A stretch of DNA of 64,000 nucleotides from Simmondsia chinensis (GCA_018398585.1 JAGTTD010000001.1:27225438-27289437), one strand, 5' to 3'. Shown: positions 23,918-36,085, counted from the first letter of the stretch. Made by a program: numbers and translations. Notes: generated from the sequence alone by a model not told the origin.

Positions 23918-24172
23918 ACCAAAGAGGGTACCAACACGCCGTCACCGGATCCCATTAGAACTCCAAAGTTAAGCGTGTTTAGGTGAGAGCAGTACCAGGA
24001 TGGGTGACCTCCTGAGCAATCCTCACCCTCAGGTTGGGGGCACTCGGAAACAACTTCGCTTCAGGGGTAATACCTTAAAGGGGGAAGGTTGCGTACATCC
24101 GGTCCCTCCCCCCAGATCCTGCTTAGGCGGGAGCCCTTGGGGCACTGTGTAAGTTGCTTTTTGCTTTTTGTA
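23918..24172 (+). mobile_element. 5S rRNA-headed SINE, copy 1
   Basis: The insert is flanked by the 13-bp duplication TGTGTACTACTTT (23905-23917, 24173-24185). It starts ACCAAAGAGGG, exactly as the copy at 48596, and continues with a 5S rRNA-like head (CACCGGATCCCATTAGAACT; GATGGGTGACCTCCTG at about 24000-24015). The body is Au-like (GGAAACA, GTTGCGTACATCC, GGCGGGAGCCCTTGGGGCACT). The tail is TTGCTTTTTG. Relative to the other copies it has several changes in the internal promoter region (GTGTTTAGGTGAGAGCAG), so it is probably transcriptionally dead. Confidence 0.9.
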
Positions 24173-24185
24173 TGTGTACTACTTT

Positions 24186-24635
24186 GGACTGATGTGGAAT
24201 TCTTTTAATTATAGAAAAAGAAAATAACAGCTGCTCTTATTTTCAAGGCAACTTCACCCACATTTGGCCACTAACCTCTTCTTTTTCACGCACTTAATCT
24301 TCACCAACATGTCTTGCATTTTGGAGGGAAAGGCTTGATGCCCACGTCCCTAATTTTAAAAGAAGTTCCCTTTAGAAGCTCCACGTTCCCTTAAATTAGG
24401 CTTAGGGCCCAAGCAACTGAAATTGCATTCCAAGTAACTTCCTCGAGCTTGGAAACTACCATTCTCGTAGCTTTCCTAATAGCCCCTTAAGCTCAAGCTT
24501 ATTTACCCTTCAGCCATCTCGAACTCGAGTGGCTGATACCCCCTATTAGGGGTGTGAATGCTTTTCAAGAACTAGGCTCGAGACGCTGTTAACATAGTAC
24601 ACAAAGGCCTAACCCCTCTCGAGGATAACCTCACG
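24186..24635. other. No gene seen
   Basis: Mixed-composition sequence between the SINE and the Copia RT remnant. There is no usable open frame and no match to other repeats in the window. Confidence 0.4.
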
Positions 24636-26888
24636 TTATGACCCTGGCACTTTACTAAAAAATGGTGTCATTCCAGCCCTGCTCAAATTAGAGTGTAAAC
24701 ACCATTTTTTAGGAGCTTGCTTAAGACCATACAAGAACTTTACAAGTTTACAAACTTTATGCTTTATACCTAGAACCTCGAACCTTTTGGGTTGTTCCAT
24801 GTAAATTTCCTCCTTATTGTCACCATTCAAGAATGTGGTTTTGATTTCCATCTGATGTACTACAAGGTTATGTACGGACGCTAGAGCAATCAAAGCTCTC
24901 ACAGTGGCTATCTTAGTCATTAGTGAATGGGTATCAAAAAAGTCTATACCTTGTATTTGTGTGTACCCCCTGGCCACTAATTTAGCCATCAATTTCTCAA
25001 TTGACCCATCAATCCTCAATTTCTTTTTAACCATCCATTCACATCCTAGGGGTTTGCATCCCCTAGGAAGATCCACTAACACCCAAGTGTTATTACTCAT
25101 AATTGAGTCTATCTCATTATTAATAGCCTTTCTGCAAAGTGGAGTATTTATGGATCCTATAGCCTTATGATATGTTTTAGGATCTTCCTCTAACATGAAT
25201 GCACTTACAACATGCTCAACAAAATTTGGGTGTTGAGACAAAAATGCAGTAATGAAGTCAGGAAAAACTAGTCTCAGTTTGAGCCCTCTTACTTCTTCTA
25301 AGTTCTTGAACCTCGAGTTTAGGGGGTGAATGACTAGATGAAGGAGTAGATGCATTAGGCAAAGAAACAAGCAATGACACATGGATAGATTCTTTCATGG
25401 GAAACACATGCTAAAAAAATTCAGCATCTTGAAACTCCATGATCTTACCGAGCCCAGGGCTCGAGCTATTAGATAACATGAATCGCTATGCAGCATTGTT
25501 CATAGCATAATCAAAAAATGCAACATCTACGATTTTGGGACCTACATTACTTCTTTTAAATTCTAGTACCCCAAGTTTAGCTAGACACTCCCACACTTTG
25601 AGGTATTGAAGGTTAGGCACATAGCACACTTTGAGGTATTGAAGGTTAGACACACGGCTTTTCCATAATTCATAAGGTGTTCTATCTAGGTTCATCTACT
25701 AGGCATGAAGGCACCGAATCCTATTAGAACTCCGAAGTTAAGCGTGCTAGGGCGAGAGTAGTACCAGGATGGGTGACCTCCTGGGAAGTCCTCGTGTTGC
25801 CAACCCTATGAGGTTGGAGGTCCTCGGAAACAGCCTCTCGGCAGGGTTACACCCTGAACGGGTCAAGGCTGCGTACATCCACCCTTTCCAGACCCCGCTT
25901 ATGTGGGAGCCCTTGAGGCACTGGGTCTGTTGTTGTTACTGTTGTTGTTATTGTTGTTGTTGTATAAGGTGTTCTATCTAGCCTTTTTATGTGGAACTCT
26001 ATTAAGCACATGGCATGCATGCAACATGGCTTCCCCCCACAAGCTCAAGGGTAGGCATGAGCTAATTAGAGCGTTTATCATTTCTTTTAAGGTTTTATTC
26101 TTCCTTTCGACTGTACCATTCTATTGGGGTGTTTAGGGAGCTGTCATCTCATGAATTATTCCACATTTATCACAATGCTTCTTAAGGAATGTAGTCTCAT
26201 ACACATGTCCTCTATCTGACCTACTCCTCTTGATTCTACAGTCTAATTCATACTCAACTTCTGCCTTACACTTGAGGAATATCTCCTCAACCTCATCCTT
26301 AGAACTCATGAGATACACCTTAGTGAATCTTGGGTGGTCATCAACGAAGGTAATGTAGTACCTCTTACCACTTTTACTCATCGTGTTCTTAAAATTGACT
26401 AAGTCACTATACACGAGTTCAAGTCGGCTAGATGTTCATTCAACTGATCTGTTAAAAGAATTTTTAGGGTGCTTGACCTCGACACATATACCACATTTGT
26501 CAGGTTTGGTTAGACAATAGTTGGGAATTAAACCCATTTATTCAAGCTTCTTAACGAAATTATAATTCACATGTCCGAGCCTAGCATGCCACAAATCTAA
26601 AGACTCAACAGAAGTAGATGCATTCTCATTCATTTCCACATCAAGTATAAAGAGACCCCTATGACAAAGATCCTTCCCCACAAAGTTGACGTTTTTGGTG
26701 ATAATAAGCTTATCAAAATTTAAGGTCAGTTCAAAGCCAGCTTTGTTAAGCAATGTACCAGAAACTAGTTTTCTCCCCAAATCAAGGACATGCGATACAT
26801 TTTGTAAAGAGAAAAACTTTCCAGAGTGAAGTTTTAGGAGGACCTTTCCATTATACACCTCATCTTGAGCAACTCCAATGGCCGCTCG
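24636..26888 (-). pseudogene. Copia pol: pre-integrase, integrase and RT, degenerate
   Basis: Minus-strand order: GAG_pre-integrase (26880-26538: YNGKVLLKLHSGKFFSLQNVSHVLD...LWHARLGHVNYNFVKKLE), integrase zinc finger and core (26520-26133: KCGIC; YYITFVDDHPRFTKVYL; SDRGHVYE), integrase end (26130-25982, then 25695-25486: TPYELWKSR), and RT N-terminus (25382-24636: RGYTQIQGIDFFDTHSLMTKIATVRALIALA; QMEIKTTFLNGD, where the catalytic aspartate of the usual MDVKTAFLNGD is glutamate; YGLKQAPKKW). It stops before the YVDD box. A 5S-headed SINE splits the integrase end. A short segment (25560-25660) is locally duplicated (LQYLKV repeated). Not functional. Confidence 0.85.
25690..25963 (+). mobile_element. 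5S rRNA-headed SINE, copy 2 (most complete 5S head)
   Basis: An 18-bp perfect duplication ATAAGGTGTTCTATCTAG flanks it (25672-25689, 25964-25981). From about 25712 to 25806 it follows plant 5S rRNA almost base for base: GCACCGAATCC, AGAACTCCGAAGTTAAGCG, GGGCGAGAGTAGTACCAGGA, TGGGTGACCTCCTGGGAAGT, CCTCGTGTTGCC. Box A, the intermediate element and box C are recognisable. The Au-type body follows (TCCTCGGAAACAGCCTCTCG, AAGGCTGCGTACATCC, GGGAGCCCTTGAGGCACTGG) and a TTG-rich tail (25930-25963). It lies in Copia pol and is younger than that. Because the 5S head runs through to its own 3' end, it represents a subfamily distinct from the copies at 23918, 42380 and 48596. Confidence 0.95.
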
Positions 26889-27120
26889 TTAGTCATAGTG
26901 CATAAAGACTGGCGGCGTGGGCTTCCCCCATAATAAAATTTCTTCCAGCACATTCCTCAGCCATCCAGCTTCCAAACCTACGATCTTAAAAGCAATAAAT
27001 TCCGACTCCATGGTCAATTTAGCAATGCAGGTTTGTTTACAAGATTTCCAAGACAAAACACCATTAGTAGGCATAAAAACATAGCTACTACTAGAGTTAA
27101 TCTCATCATTGTCAGATACC
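26889..27120 (-). pseudogene. Copia RNase H fragment fused to pre-integrase
   Basis: The frame reads GVLSWKSCKQTCIAKLTMESEFIAFK...WLRNVLEEI...FMHYD, stop, RAAIGVAQDEVYNGK. This is the Copia RNase H domain up to its YNGK motif. The next codons are VLLKLHSGK of a pre-integrase domain in the same frame, although RNase H is normally at the C-terminal end of pol. The join is at or near the shared GGAAAG. The upstream edge meets a truncated LTR at about 27121-27175. It is an inert recombinant. Confidence 0.8.
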
Positions 27121-27174
27121 CCCAGGGGAGGATCATTTGTTAAGTCTGGAGAGAGAAACTAGTGAGAGAAGCTC

Positions 27175-28559
27175 TGGAATTGAGGGTGGCGCATGGGGTG
27201 GCCTCGCGGTAGGCAGCCCCTACGATGCGCCACGTGGCACGCGGTCATTGGTCCGCCCTTGAAGGTGCGGATTATCGCACGATGATTGTTTGCTTGCATG
27301 AGACGTGGATTGCTGCCACTTTGCAATTTTTTAAAATTATTTTTTTTTTTTTGTTTCCCACATGTAAAAATTCTTATGAATTTTTAATTTTAAAAAATTA
27401 TTTTATTTAATAATTTTAAAACATTATATAACAAAATTAAATTTACTTATCTCATGAAATTTTTAATTTTTTTAAGGTAATAGAAAACAAAGGCTTGCGT
27501 AGGGACCTCAGAGACAATTTAAATCTACCTCCAATTGGGTTAAATTAATTACCATCTCATGATAAAATTTAATTCCCATTTAATGGAACTTAATTCCACT
27601 AAATAAATCCCATTGCATTTTAGACTTAAATCACTTATTTGATAATTCCCAAATAAACTATATTGACAACAACCACCCCTCCACTAGATGTCCATGACAA
27701 AAAATAATTATAACTACTACCATTATTTCTCCCACATATTTTTCATTAATTACTGACTCATCCCTTTATGAATAATTCATTTATACTTGAACAAATTCAC
27801 AGTATAAATTCCAAATGTCAAACACTTGGAACACTTTGGCCAAAGTTTTCAAATTAATTAAACACTTGCAAATCAACTAGGGGACGTCTATATCTCATAA
27901 GAGACTATAGATTCCATATTGAATATTTGATCTCTATCACACTTCATGCAGTTACCCAATGCACGTGGGATTTCAGCCCAATATCAAGACCATACTTATA
28001 GTACACCGAAATAACTAACAGTCCATGCACAGGTCCAGAATACTTTCAGGATTTAGAGTTGTCATTCAAATAGTACATCATGAATCATTGACTTCCAATA
28101 GTAGTGTAGAAATAAGTAACTCATATGGTCCAACTCAGTGCATTAATCTTGTTGAACACACCAACATAATATTTTTGGATTGCCATCTACATGACCAAGA
28201 TAGGCCATCTAAAGTGCCACGTTATAATCTTAGCAGACAAGTAGTCCAAACTTATCCGACTATGATTTTTTCAAATAACATATATTCCATTTGCTCCAAG
28301 TCTTTCTATGGCTTAATCTCATAAACTACTGATGTTAAAAAAAAAAAAAATCTCATAAACTACTTAGTAATAACATGTAAAACATATTTTTTTTGAGGAC
28401 TACATCCATCTCATGGATGTTGCATAAAAGAAAATCACATGCAGGATATATGCTCACTTACACAAAGTTAACAAGGAAACGACGGGAACTTTAATTTCAT
28501 TGATTAATAAAGTAATATTTATAGGAAAATTTTGAATTTTTAAGACTTTATTCCTAACA
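27175..28559 (-). mobile_element. Truncated 3' LTR of long-LTR Copia family
   Basis: On the minus strand it starts TGTTAGGAATAAAG at 28559, right after the tract AAGTGGGAGAT, the polypurine tract of the Copia pol at 28600-35240. It aligns with the first about 1400 bp of the LTRs at 5744 and 16950 (upper parts such as the anti-sense of TCATGAGATATAG) but lacks the TATA-box and U5 part, ending near 27175 against an RNase H fragment. Confidence 0.85.
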
Positions 28560-30007
28560 ATCTCCCACTTGTCCTGATATCTAGTGTACTATATAATTTA
28601 TACCCATCCCATCTAAATTTGAATCAAAGGTCTTTTGAGTCAAAGTCTTTGTAAAAAGATCTACAGGGTTATTATTCTATAAGATCACTATCTCACCTGA
28701 GTTGCCATAAAAGACTGTAACTAGTGTTAGACTAACTCTAACAACCTCAAGATCCATCAGGAACTTTTTAAGCCAACATGCCTCCTTTGCAGCTTTTGAA
28801 GTTGCAACATACTCGGCTTCAGCAATATAAGACCGCTTGACACTCCTCCAACTGATGGCTCCACCTCCAAGCATAATGACATATACAGATGTTGAATACC
28901 TGGCATCTCTATCTGATTAAAAATTTGAATCAGTATAGCCAACTGTAACTAGCTCGTCACTATAAAAGATCAACACATAATCTCAAGTTCTTCTCAAGTA
29001 GTTAAGAATGTGCTTCATTGCCACCGAGTGTATCAGAACCGAGTTAGACTGATATCTACTCACCATACCAACAATATAACAAATGTTTGGTCTCGTGCAC
29101 AACATGGCATACATGAGACTTCCCACAACAGCATATGGAACATTCCTCATCTGCTCTTCCTCTTGAGGTGTCTTAGGACACTACTATAAAGAAAGAGGGA
29201 CTCCATGCTTGAAAGGTAAAAGCCCTTTCTTAGAGTCATCCATGCGATACCTTAACAACATCTTGTCAATATAAGTTGCTTGAGAAAGACCCAACATCCT
29301 ACTCTTACGACTCCCAAGAATATAGCTGGCTTCTCCCTGGTCCTTCATATCGAACTGACCTGACAACCAAATCCTTACAGTTGATAAGACACCTACATCA
29401 TTCCCAATGAGTAATATATTGTCCACATACAACACTAAGAAAGTCACTACTTTCTTTTGATATCGTTTGCACTTGCATGGTTCATCAACCAATTGCTCAA
29501 AACCATAAGACTTAATCGCTTCATTGAATCTAATATTCCATGAGCGTGATGCTTGCTTCAGTCCATAAATGGATTTCTTCAATTTGCATACCATATGCTC
29601 TTGATTTTTGCCAATGAAACTGTCCAGTTGCACTACATAGATGTCTTCTTCATGACAACCATTTAAAAAGGTTGTTTGGACATCCATTTTCCAAATCTCA
29701 TCATCATAATGGGCTGCAATGACTAAGAGTATCCTTATAGACTTTAGCATGGCTAATGGTGAGAAAGTCTCATCATAATCGATTCCTTCTTTTTGGGTAA
29801 AACCCTTAGCAACTAGTCTTACCTTGAACGTCTCTACCTTCCCATCTACTACTCTTTTTCTCTTGTAGACTCATTTACATCCAATGGGCTTAATGCCTTC
29901 CGGCGCTTCTACAAGTTCCCAAGCGTGATTAGAATACAAGTCTCTCTTAGATTTCATTACTAAGACCCACTGATCAGCATCCTTATCTTTAATTATCTCA
30001 TTGTAGC

Positions 30008-33000
30008 TAGGCGTGGCCACAGGTAGGGCCGAGCCTGGCCTGCTTCCTTCGGCTTAAAAAAAATGCAAATTTTAAATAATACAAAGTCGTTTTGTACTAA
30101 AATTATTATAATTCATTGATAAATAATATGAGATACAAATATATTTTTGTCCAAGCACTAATAATGCTAAATATACACGTTCAAAAAAAAAAATAATGCT
30201 AAATATATGTAATAAAATAAAATATACAATAAGTAATAGTAAATAAAGGTAAATATCTTATCAAAAAATAATGGAAAATAAATAACGTAACAAGTGCAAA
30301 TACAACGTAGTTGGAACCTAATATTTAAAAGTACAAATTTGTTTATCAAAAAATACAAAGTTTGACGTATAGGGGGTGCGGTCATCTTTTGACTTAAATA
30401 TTTAAAAGTAAATAATTGACATACAAAAGTGTTGATATCAATCGCATTGGGGGGTTTCTATGCCATCGTTTGACGTATCAGTGGTGCCGTCGTCTTCTTC
30501 ATCGCTCGATGAATCCATCTTCATTATCTGTTGATCCCTTGCCTTAGCTAGCAACCAATCATTGAAGCACACAGACATCTCCAAGCTTGACGTTGATAGC
30601 TTCGCCCACTTCGTTCCAAGCAACCTGCCATCAAGACTGAAAGCACACTTCGATGCTACTGAAGACACCGGACAACTTAGTATATCACGTGCCATGGTGG
30701 AAAGCACGGGGTACTAGGCTTGGTTTGTGTTCCATCATTGCAAAAGGTCAAAATGCGGGTTAGCAGGCGGCCCGAAAATATGGACCAATGGTGTCCGCAA
30801 ATAATAATCTAGCTCGTCATTTGACATAGGGGCTACTGTGGGAGTAAATTGCTCCAACAGGTTCCACGAATATGACGTGTGTGAGCTACTTCCACTAGAT
30901 GTGGAAGATCCTACTGCAGCAGTACTAGGATATGGATTATTGGACGCTAATTTCTAGGAATATTAGGAAAATAAACTATGCAAGTCGTTATCGACTTCGG
31001 CAATGAAAGTGTCGATATTGCGACTAGGATACAAATATTTGAAAAAATGTTGGCAAAACAAGTTTAAACCCCCGCGTTTACAACGAGGATCTAAAATAGT
31101 TGCTAAGCGGTATGTAAGAGGTAGTTTAGAATAATATTTAGCAAACTTTTCTTTCATTGCCTTAATCGATTAGAACAAAATGGGGTTAGATTCATTACCC
31201 GCCATCCAATTTACAATATCAAGCAATCTTGATATTGCTTGAGGCATGGTCGGATAGTAGCAACCCGAAAAAAATGTCGTGGCCTCTTTAAACATGCTAA
31301 AAAAGTTACAAATTTGATCTATTGTCTCCCTATGTATACCGTCCAGGTTGTAATCGCTCCATTCTGAAAGATTTTCCTGTGCGAATTCCATCAGAATGTC
31401 TTTATATGGTAGAATGCGCTCTAACATTTCTACCATAGACGACCACCTAGTTTGGGAGTCTAATTTGAATTGTTTATAATCTATGTTATGCAACCTACAT
31501 AAATTTCTAAATCTTTTTTTTCTAGTGCCGGATGACTTAATAGATGTTATTACGGATCTTAATGTGGTAAGGGATACGTTTACAAGATCTAAACCATCCA
31601 TTACCATTAAATGCAAAATGTGACAAATGTAACGAATATGGAAACACTTCCCACCTGACATGGGTCTCATTTGCCTAATTAAATATGTAACGGATGCAGT
31701 GTTATTGGTACCATTGTCGAACGTAATACTGAAGATACGATGCTCTATGCCCCAGTCGCGGACTGCCGACATAATCGCACCCATAATTATCTCGGCAGTG
31801 TGGGGGCAATCTAAAATACCAAAATGAATTATCCTCTTTTGGAGGATGTAGGAGTCATCGGTCCAGTGTGCCATTATGCACATATAAGGCTGGCCGGGTT
31901 TCGACTTCCATATCTCCGACGTCAACGAGAACATGCTCGTGTTCCTCACAAAAACTGTTAAGACCCCAGATTTTATACTGTGGTACAACGTAAAAGCGTC
32001 CCGCTTTACGGTGTTTCGAGGAATCCTCACAATGGCGGGGTTCACCCATTGTTGGAGGTAGTCGACGAAATATGGGTTTTCACCGGCATTGAAAGGCCTT
32101 TCACCCAAAATTATATATTTGGCTAGCCCCTTTCGGTTTCCCTTTTGAGAGAACCTAAAATTCACAAGTGCACTGGTCACTTGCTGTACTAGACGTTGTT
32201 GGCTCTTATCTGGGTATTGCTCGGGGTGGCACCTAAGTATATGTCTATTTAATGTGCCTGTCCCACTGCCAGGTTGATGGCTAAAAGTCCTAGCTGGGTC
32301 ACATAATTTACAAGTTGCTTTATTAGTTATCCTATTAAGGGTAAAGTGATTCCATACCCCACTAGTTGTACGCCTACTAGTAGAGGTGCTACTTTCAGGC
32401 TGGGCTTCGGTGGTGGGCGTGGATTCCTCATCAGTTTGTGAGTCTCCAACCCCACCACCACCCGACTCATGATAATCTTGTTGTTGTGAAAAGTCATAAT
32501 CTATGCTATCATCAGTGTATGGGGGTGATGGGTCTGGTTGTATAAAAGCTCGTTCTTCCGTATTAAGTATGACAATTCTACTCCTTTTAGGGATTCTGGG
32601 TGGCCTAGAAGAGCTAAAAGTAGCACGACCGGCTCCAGAAGATGATGAAGAGTTGTGTGCCATATTAGTATAAGTGATTAGTATTTATAAAATGCAAGTA
32701 GTAATGCAAATTAAATAACTAAAAATGCGAACCAAATAAAATTGTGATACTAAAATTACCGAAACGAGAGAACAATGAAATTCAAACTTCAGCCAAACAC
32801 TTTACGAACTTCGAACTTTAGAGCACAATTTTGCAATTAGCAAAGTTGAAGAAGATGGGAGATGATGAATGTATAGAGAGAGAAGAGAGGATTGAAGATT
32901 TGGTGAGGAAATGGGTTGGGGAGGATTAAGTATTTATAGAAAAAAATATAATTTTTTTTTATTTATTTATTTGAGAGCCTCAACCCCTCTTTTCAAAAGA

Positions 33001-33116
33001 GCTAGGGCCGGGCCTGGCCGGGCCCAGTGCCAACTTATTTTTGGCCCGTGGCCCGGCCCGCAGACTAGCCGGGTCGGTCAGGTTTCCGGGCCGACCCGGC
33101 CCATTGGCCATGCTTA
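30008..33116 (-). mobile_element. hAT-superfamily DNA transposon (3.1 kb)
   Basis: The element has imperfect terminal inverted repeats TAGGCGTGGCCA and TAAGCATGGCCA (10 of 12 equal) and is flanked by the 8-bp duplication ATTGTAGC (30000-30007, 33117-33124), the size expected of hAT. Both ends contain GC-rich subterminal sequence with repeated GGCC/GGCCG motifs. It is inserted into Copia integrase/RT. The left 420 bp and right 450 bp are non-coding. Ends and duplication are clean enough that an enzyme from a related active element might still mobilise it. Confidence 0.93.
30438..32663 (-). pseudogene. hAT transposase (BED zinc finger, RNase H fold, dimerisation domain)
   Basis: One reading frame of about 742 codons starts at the ATG at 32663 and runs to 30438 with four in-frame stops (31170-31172, 30963-30965, 30954-30956, 30714-30716) and no frameshift. 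Residues 1-100 are serine/threonine/acid-rich. A BED-type zinc finger follows (CKLC at about 120, then LNRHILRCH). The catalytic core is suggested by SITFDNGTNN and by CFHIRYICHILHLMV and SQTRWSSMVEMLERIL. The hAT dimerisation domain is at the end (ILSCPVSSVASKCAFSLDGRLL...SLEMSVCFNDWLL). It resembles RICESLEEPER-type proteins. A single frame with only stops means it died recently compared with neighbouring elements. Confidence 0.92.
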
Positions 33117-35289
33117 ATTGTAGCTGAGAGGATTAGATCATTGTCACAGTCAACTATTAAGGCTCCTTCCATGAGCCTATCAGGTGCCCCGACAATCCTC
33201 CCACTACACCTAGTCTCTCGAGTACTTGGAACATCCTCGGCCCTATTCTTAGGTACATCTAATACATCCATTATGTCCCGAGATGTGTCTAGCTCTTCAG
33301 AATTAGCGTCATTCTCTCTTAATTCCTCAAACACTACCTTGCTTTTGCTTTTTCTTTTGTATTCTACTACAAAATCTTCCTCTAAATATTTCGCATTTGC
33401 ACTAACAAAAAGCTTTTGTTCAAAAGAATTGTAGAAAAGACCAGCCCTCTTTCCTTTGGGATTACCATCAAATATACACACCTTTGTCCTTGATTCCAAC
33501 TTGTCCGGATTCTTTTTCAACACATGTGCTGGGCACCTTTAATTTCGAAGGTACCCTAGACTTGTCTTTCGCCCAGTCCATAACTCCATAGGCATTTTAG
33601 GAACTGACTTAGATGGAACTAAGTTAAGAAGATATGATGTTGTTTCCAAGGCATAACCCTGAAAGGAGATTGGCAAGGTAGCACGACTTAACATGGACCT
33701 TACCATCTCTAATAATTTCCAATTCCTTCTTTTAGCAACACCATTCTGCTGCGGTATACCCGGAGTAGAAAGTTGAGATCTTATCCCATTTGTAGTTTGG
33801 AAATCCAGAAATTCACTAGAAAGGTATTCTCCACCTCGCTCTGCCGAAGTGACTTGACTTGTTGACCTAACTGCTTTTCAACTTCAGCTTTATACTCTTT
33901 GAACTTTTCAAAAGATTCTGGCTTATGTCACATTAGGTAAATATATCCATATCTAAAGTAATCATTAATGAATGTGATGAAGTACTCATACCCACCTCTT
34001 GCTTGAACGTTCATTGGTCCACATAAATCTGTGTGAACCAGCTCAAGCAAGTTGCCAGCCTTATTCCCTTTACTCTTAAAGACAGACTTGGTCATCTTTC
34101 ACTTATATAGGATTCGCAGACTGGCAAAGATTTCAAATCCAAAAGTTCTATCAGTTTATCTTTTACTAGTCTTTGGATCATGTTCGAATTAATGTGGCCT
34201 AAACGTTGGTGTCATGTGAAGGTTCTATTAAGAGGTTGAACAAGTGAGCTTGTGTTAGATTCATTCAAACAAATATCAGAGTTTTGACAAGGAAATAACG
34301 TGAATAAACCATCGACACTTGTACCTTTGCAAATAAACAATATATTTCTCCTAATAAATAGTTCAGAACTGAAATTGACTGAATAAACATTATCCACTAA
34401 ACGAGACACAGAAATCAAATTCTTGTAAAATGCAGGTATAAACAAACAATCCTTCAAAATCAAAACCCTACCACTAAAGACTAAGATAACAACTCCTACT
34501 CTAAAGACCATTGCTCTTATACTATCTTCAACCATCAGTTACACATCTCCATCATGCAGCCTACTGGTTAGCTTGAGCCCCTGTAACATATTACAGATAT
34601 AGTTAATTGAATTTGAGTCCACACACCAGGAACTTGATGGACTCTCAACTGTGCATGACTTAACTAAATGAGATATCAATATACTTACACTAGATGGTTT
34701 ACCAGTCTTGGAAAGAAGGGTAGCTATGTCCTTAATGCAATCCCCAGTCTAGTGGCTCTTACCCTCGCAAAGAGAACACTTTCTCTCAGCTTCCTCACTC
34801 GTCCTTGATGCCTGGGCCAATTGGACATTTCATTCGGACCGCAACCAGTCCTTTATCTCTTGCAGCTCTTTCATTGACTCAAGCAACAAATAGTTCTTAT
34901 TGCTCATAGAAACATTCAGCCTGAACTGAGTGAATGAGCTGGATAGAGAATTTAGGGTGACATCCTGCTTAGTTTGATTATCAAATTCAGCTCTAAGGAC
35001 TTCTAGTTTAGAAAGACACCCGATCAAACTCATGACTGTTCCTCAACTGGCATTCCTTCGGACATCCTCATATAGAGCAAATTTCTGATTAGATCTTTCT
35101 TAGCTGCTCTATATAGTTGTTCAAACATTGCTTCTAAATGTTTCATCATCTCAACTGCTGTGTGCATCTCAAGCATCTGATACTCGAAAACATCTAACAC
35201 AGATGTCAATATGTGGCATATGGCTAACTTATTCCTAATAAAATAACATTAACGAAGTGTAGCAGACCATGTTAGGTGAATGGGTGATT

Positions 35290-36077
35290 GTTTAGGGATA
35301 TTCACCCCCATATCGACATGGGAGATGATTGGAGAAGAAGGGAGGAGGATTCAATCCATCATCTTGTTTGGCTCTCACTTCACATACTGAGGCACTCCTT
35401 CATTCTTTGGTTAGCCTCCTTTGAGTAGTTATGGATATGTGACAGACTTTTGAGACAAAGGGTTCAGGACATTCAGGCTTCATGTGCAAGGTGTGGCTTT
35501 GCCAATGAGTCACACAACCATCTCTTCTTTGCTTGCACCTTTTCAGATTCTGTTTGGACTAGAATGACATCTTGTACATCTTTCGCTTGGCTCACGCTTC
35601 CTTGGCGTGATTTGGTGACTTGGGTGACTAGGCGGCTTCGTGGACGTGGCATTGATAGCGTATTAGCTCGGCTTTTCCTCGATACGTCTATTTATATCCT
35701 CTAGTATGAGCGTAACCTAGAGATCTAGAGCTATTAGTCTAGATCTTTCTCAAATGTGGTTGAGGAGATCACTGGATTAGTTTGCAATCAACTCATTGCT
35801 GCTCCTACGCTCTGTGGTCAACATCTTCATACTCACCTTCTTTAGAGATGGGGGATTGAGCATTAGATGATGTATGACCTTTTGGCATTATTTGCTTTTA
35901 GCTTTGTTCGGCCTTTGGCCTTTGTTGCTTTTTAGCTCATTTGTTTCTTTTGTCATTGGCATTTGAGAATTTGATGTAGCCTTTTGGCCATGACATGCGT
36001 ATTTTCCCATAGACTTATACATATATATTTTCTCATTTATGGTTTTTTGGTTGATCTACCAAAAAAGAAAAAAAAGA
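35290..36077 (+). mobile_element. LINE 3' end (zf-RVT domain and poly-A)
   Basis: The frame 35450-35704 reads RQRVQDIQASCARCGFANESHNHLFFACTFSDSVW, the zinc-binding zf-RVT domain at the C-terminus of plant L1 ORF2; the frame upstream contains ILRHSFILWLASFE before a stop. A 3' UTR of about 350 bp with repeated TTTGGCC motifs ends in an A-rich tail at 36060-36076. The 5' boundary lies between 35240 and 35290 and no target duplication was found. It abuts gag of the long-LTR Copia on the left. Confidence 0.85.
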
Positions 36078-36085
36078 TAGTAGTC

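Larger units (their letters stand above)
28560..35240 (-). pseudogene. Long-LTR Copia gag-pol, split by a hAT element
   Basis: Minus-strand order: gag (35240-34830; MHTAVEMMKHLEAMFEQLY then SLIGCLSKLEVLRAEFDNQTKQ...LRSE), zinc knuckle region (about 34780), protease/pre-integrase (34535-34212: DCLFIPAFYKNLISVSRLVD), integrase (34200-33530), integrase C-terminus (33523-33125: GNPKGKRAGLFYNS), then after the hAT (30008-33116) RT (30000-29184: MDVQTTFLNGCHEEDIY; YGLKQASRSW) and RNase H (28874-28600). The catalytic box is YVDN instead of YVDD (29418-29429), so the last catalytic aspartate is lost. RNase H has an internal deletion after YGNSGE. Stops and frameshifts are scattered. A Tork/Angela-type lineage is likely from pol style and LTR length. 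Confidence 0.85.

Noticed and set aside
25712..25806. A functional 5S rRNA gene
   Set aside because: The sequence has many differences from a real 5S gene, no oligo-T stop directly after it, and is bracketed together with the SINE body by one duplication.
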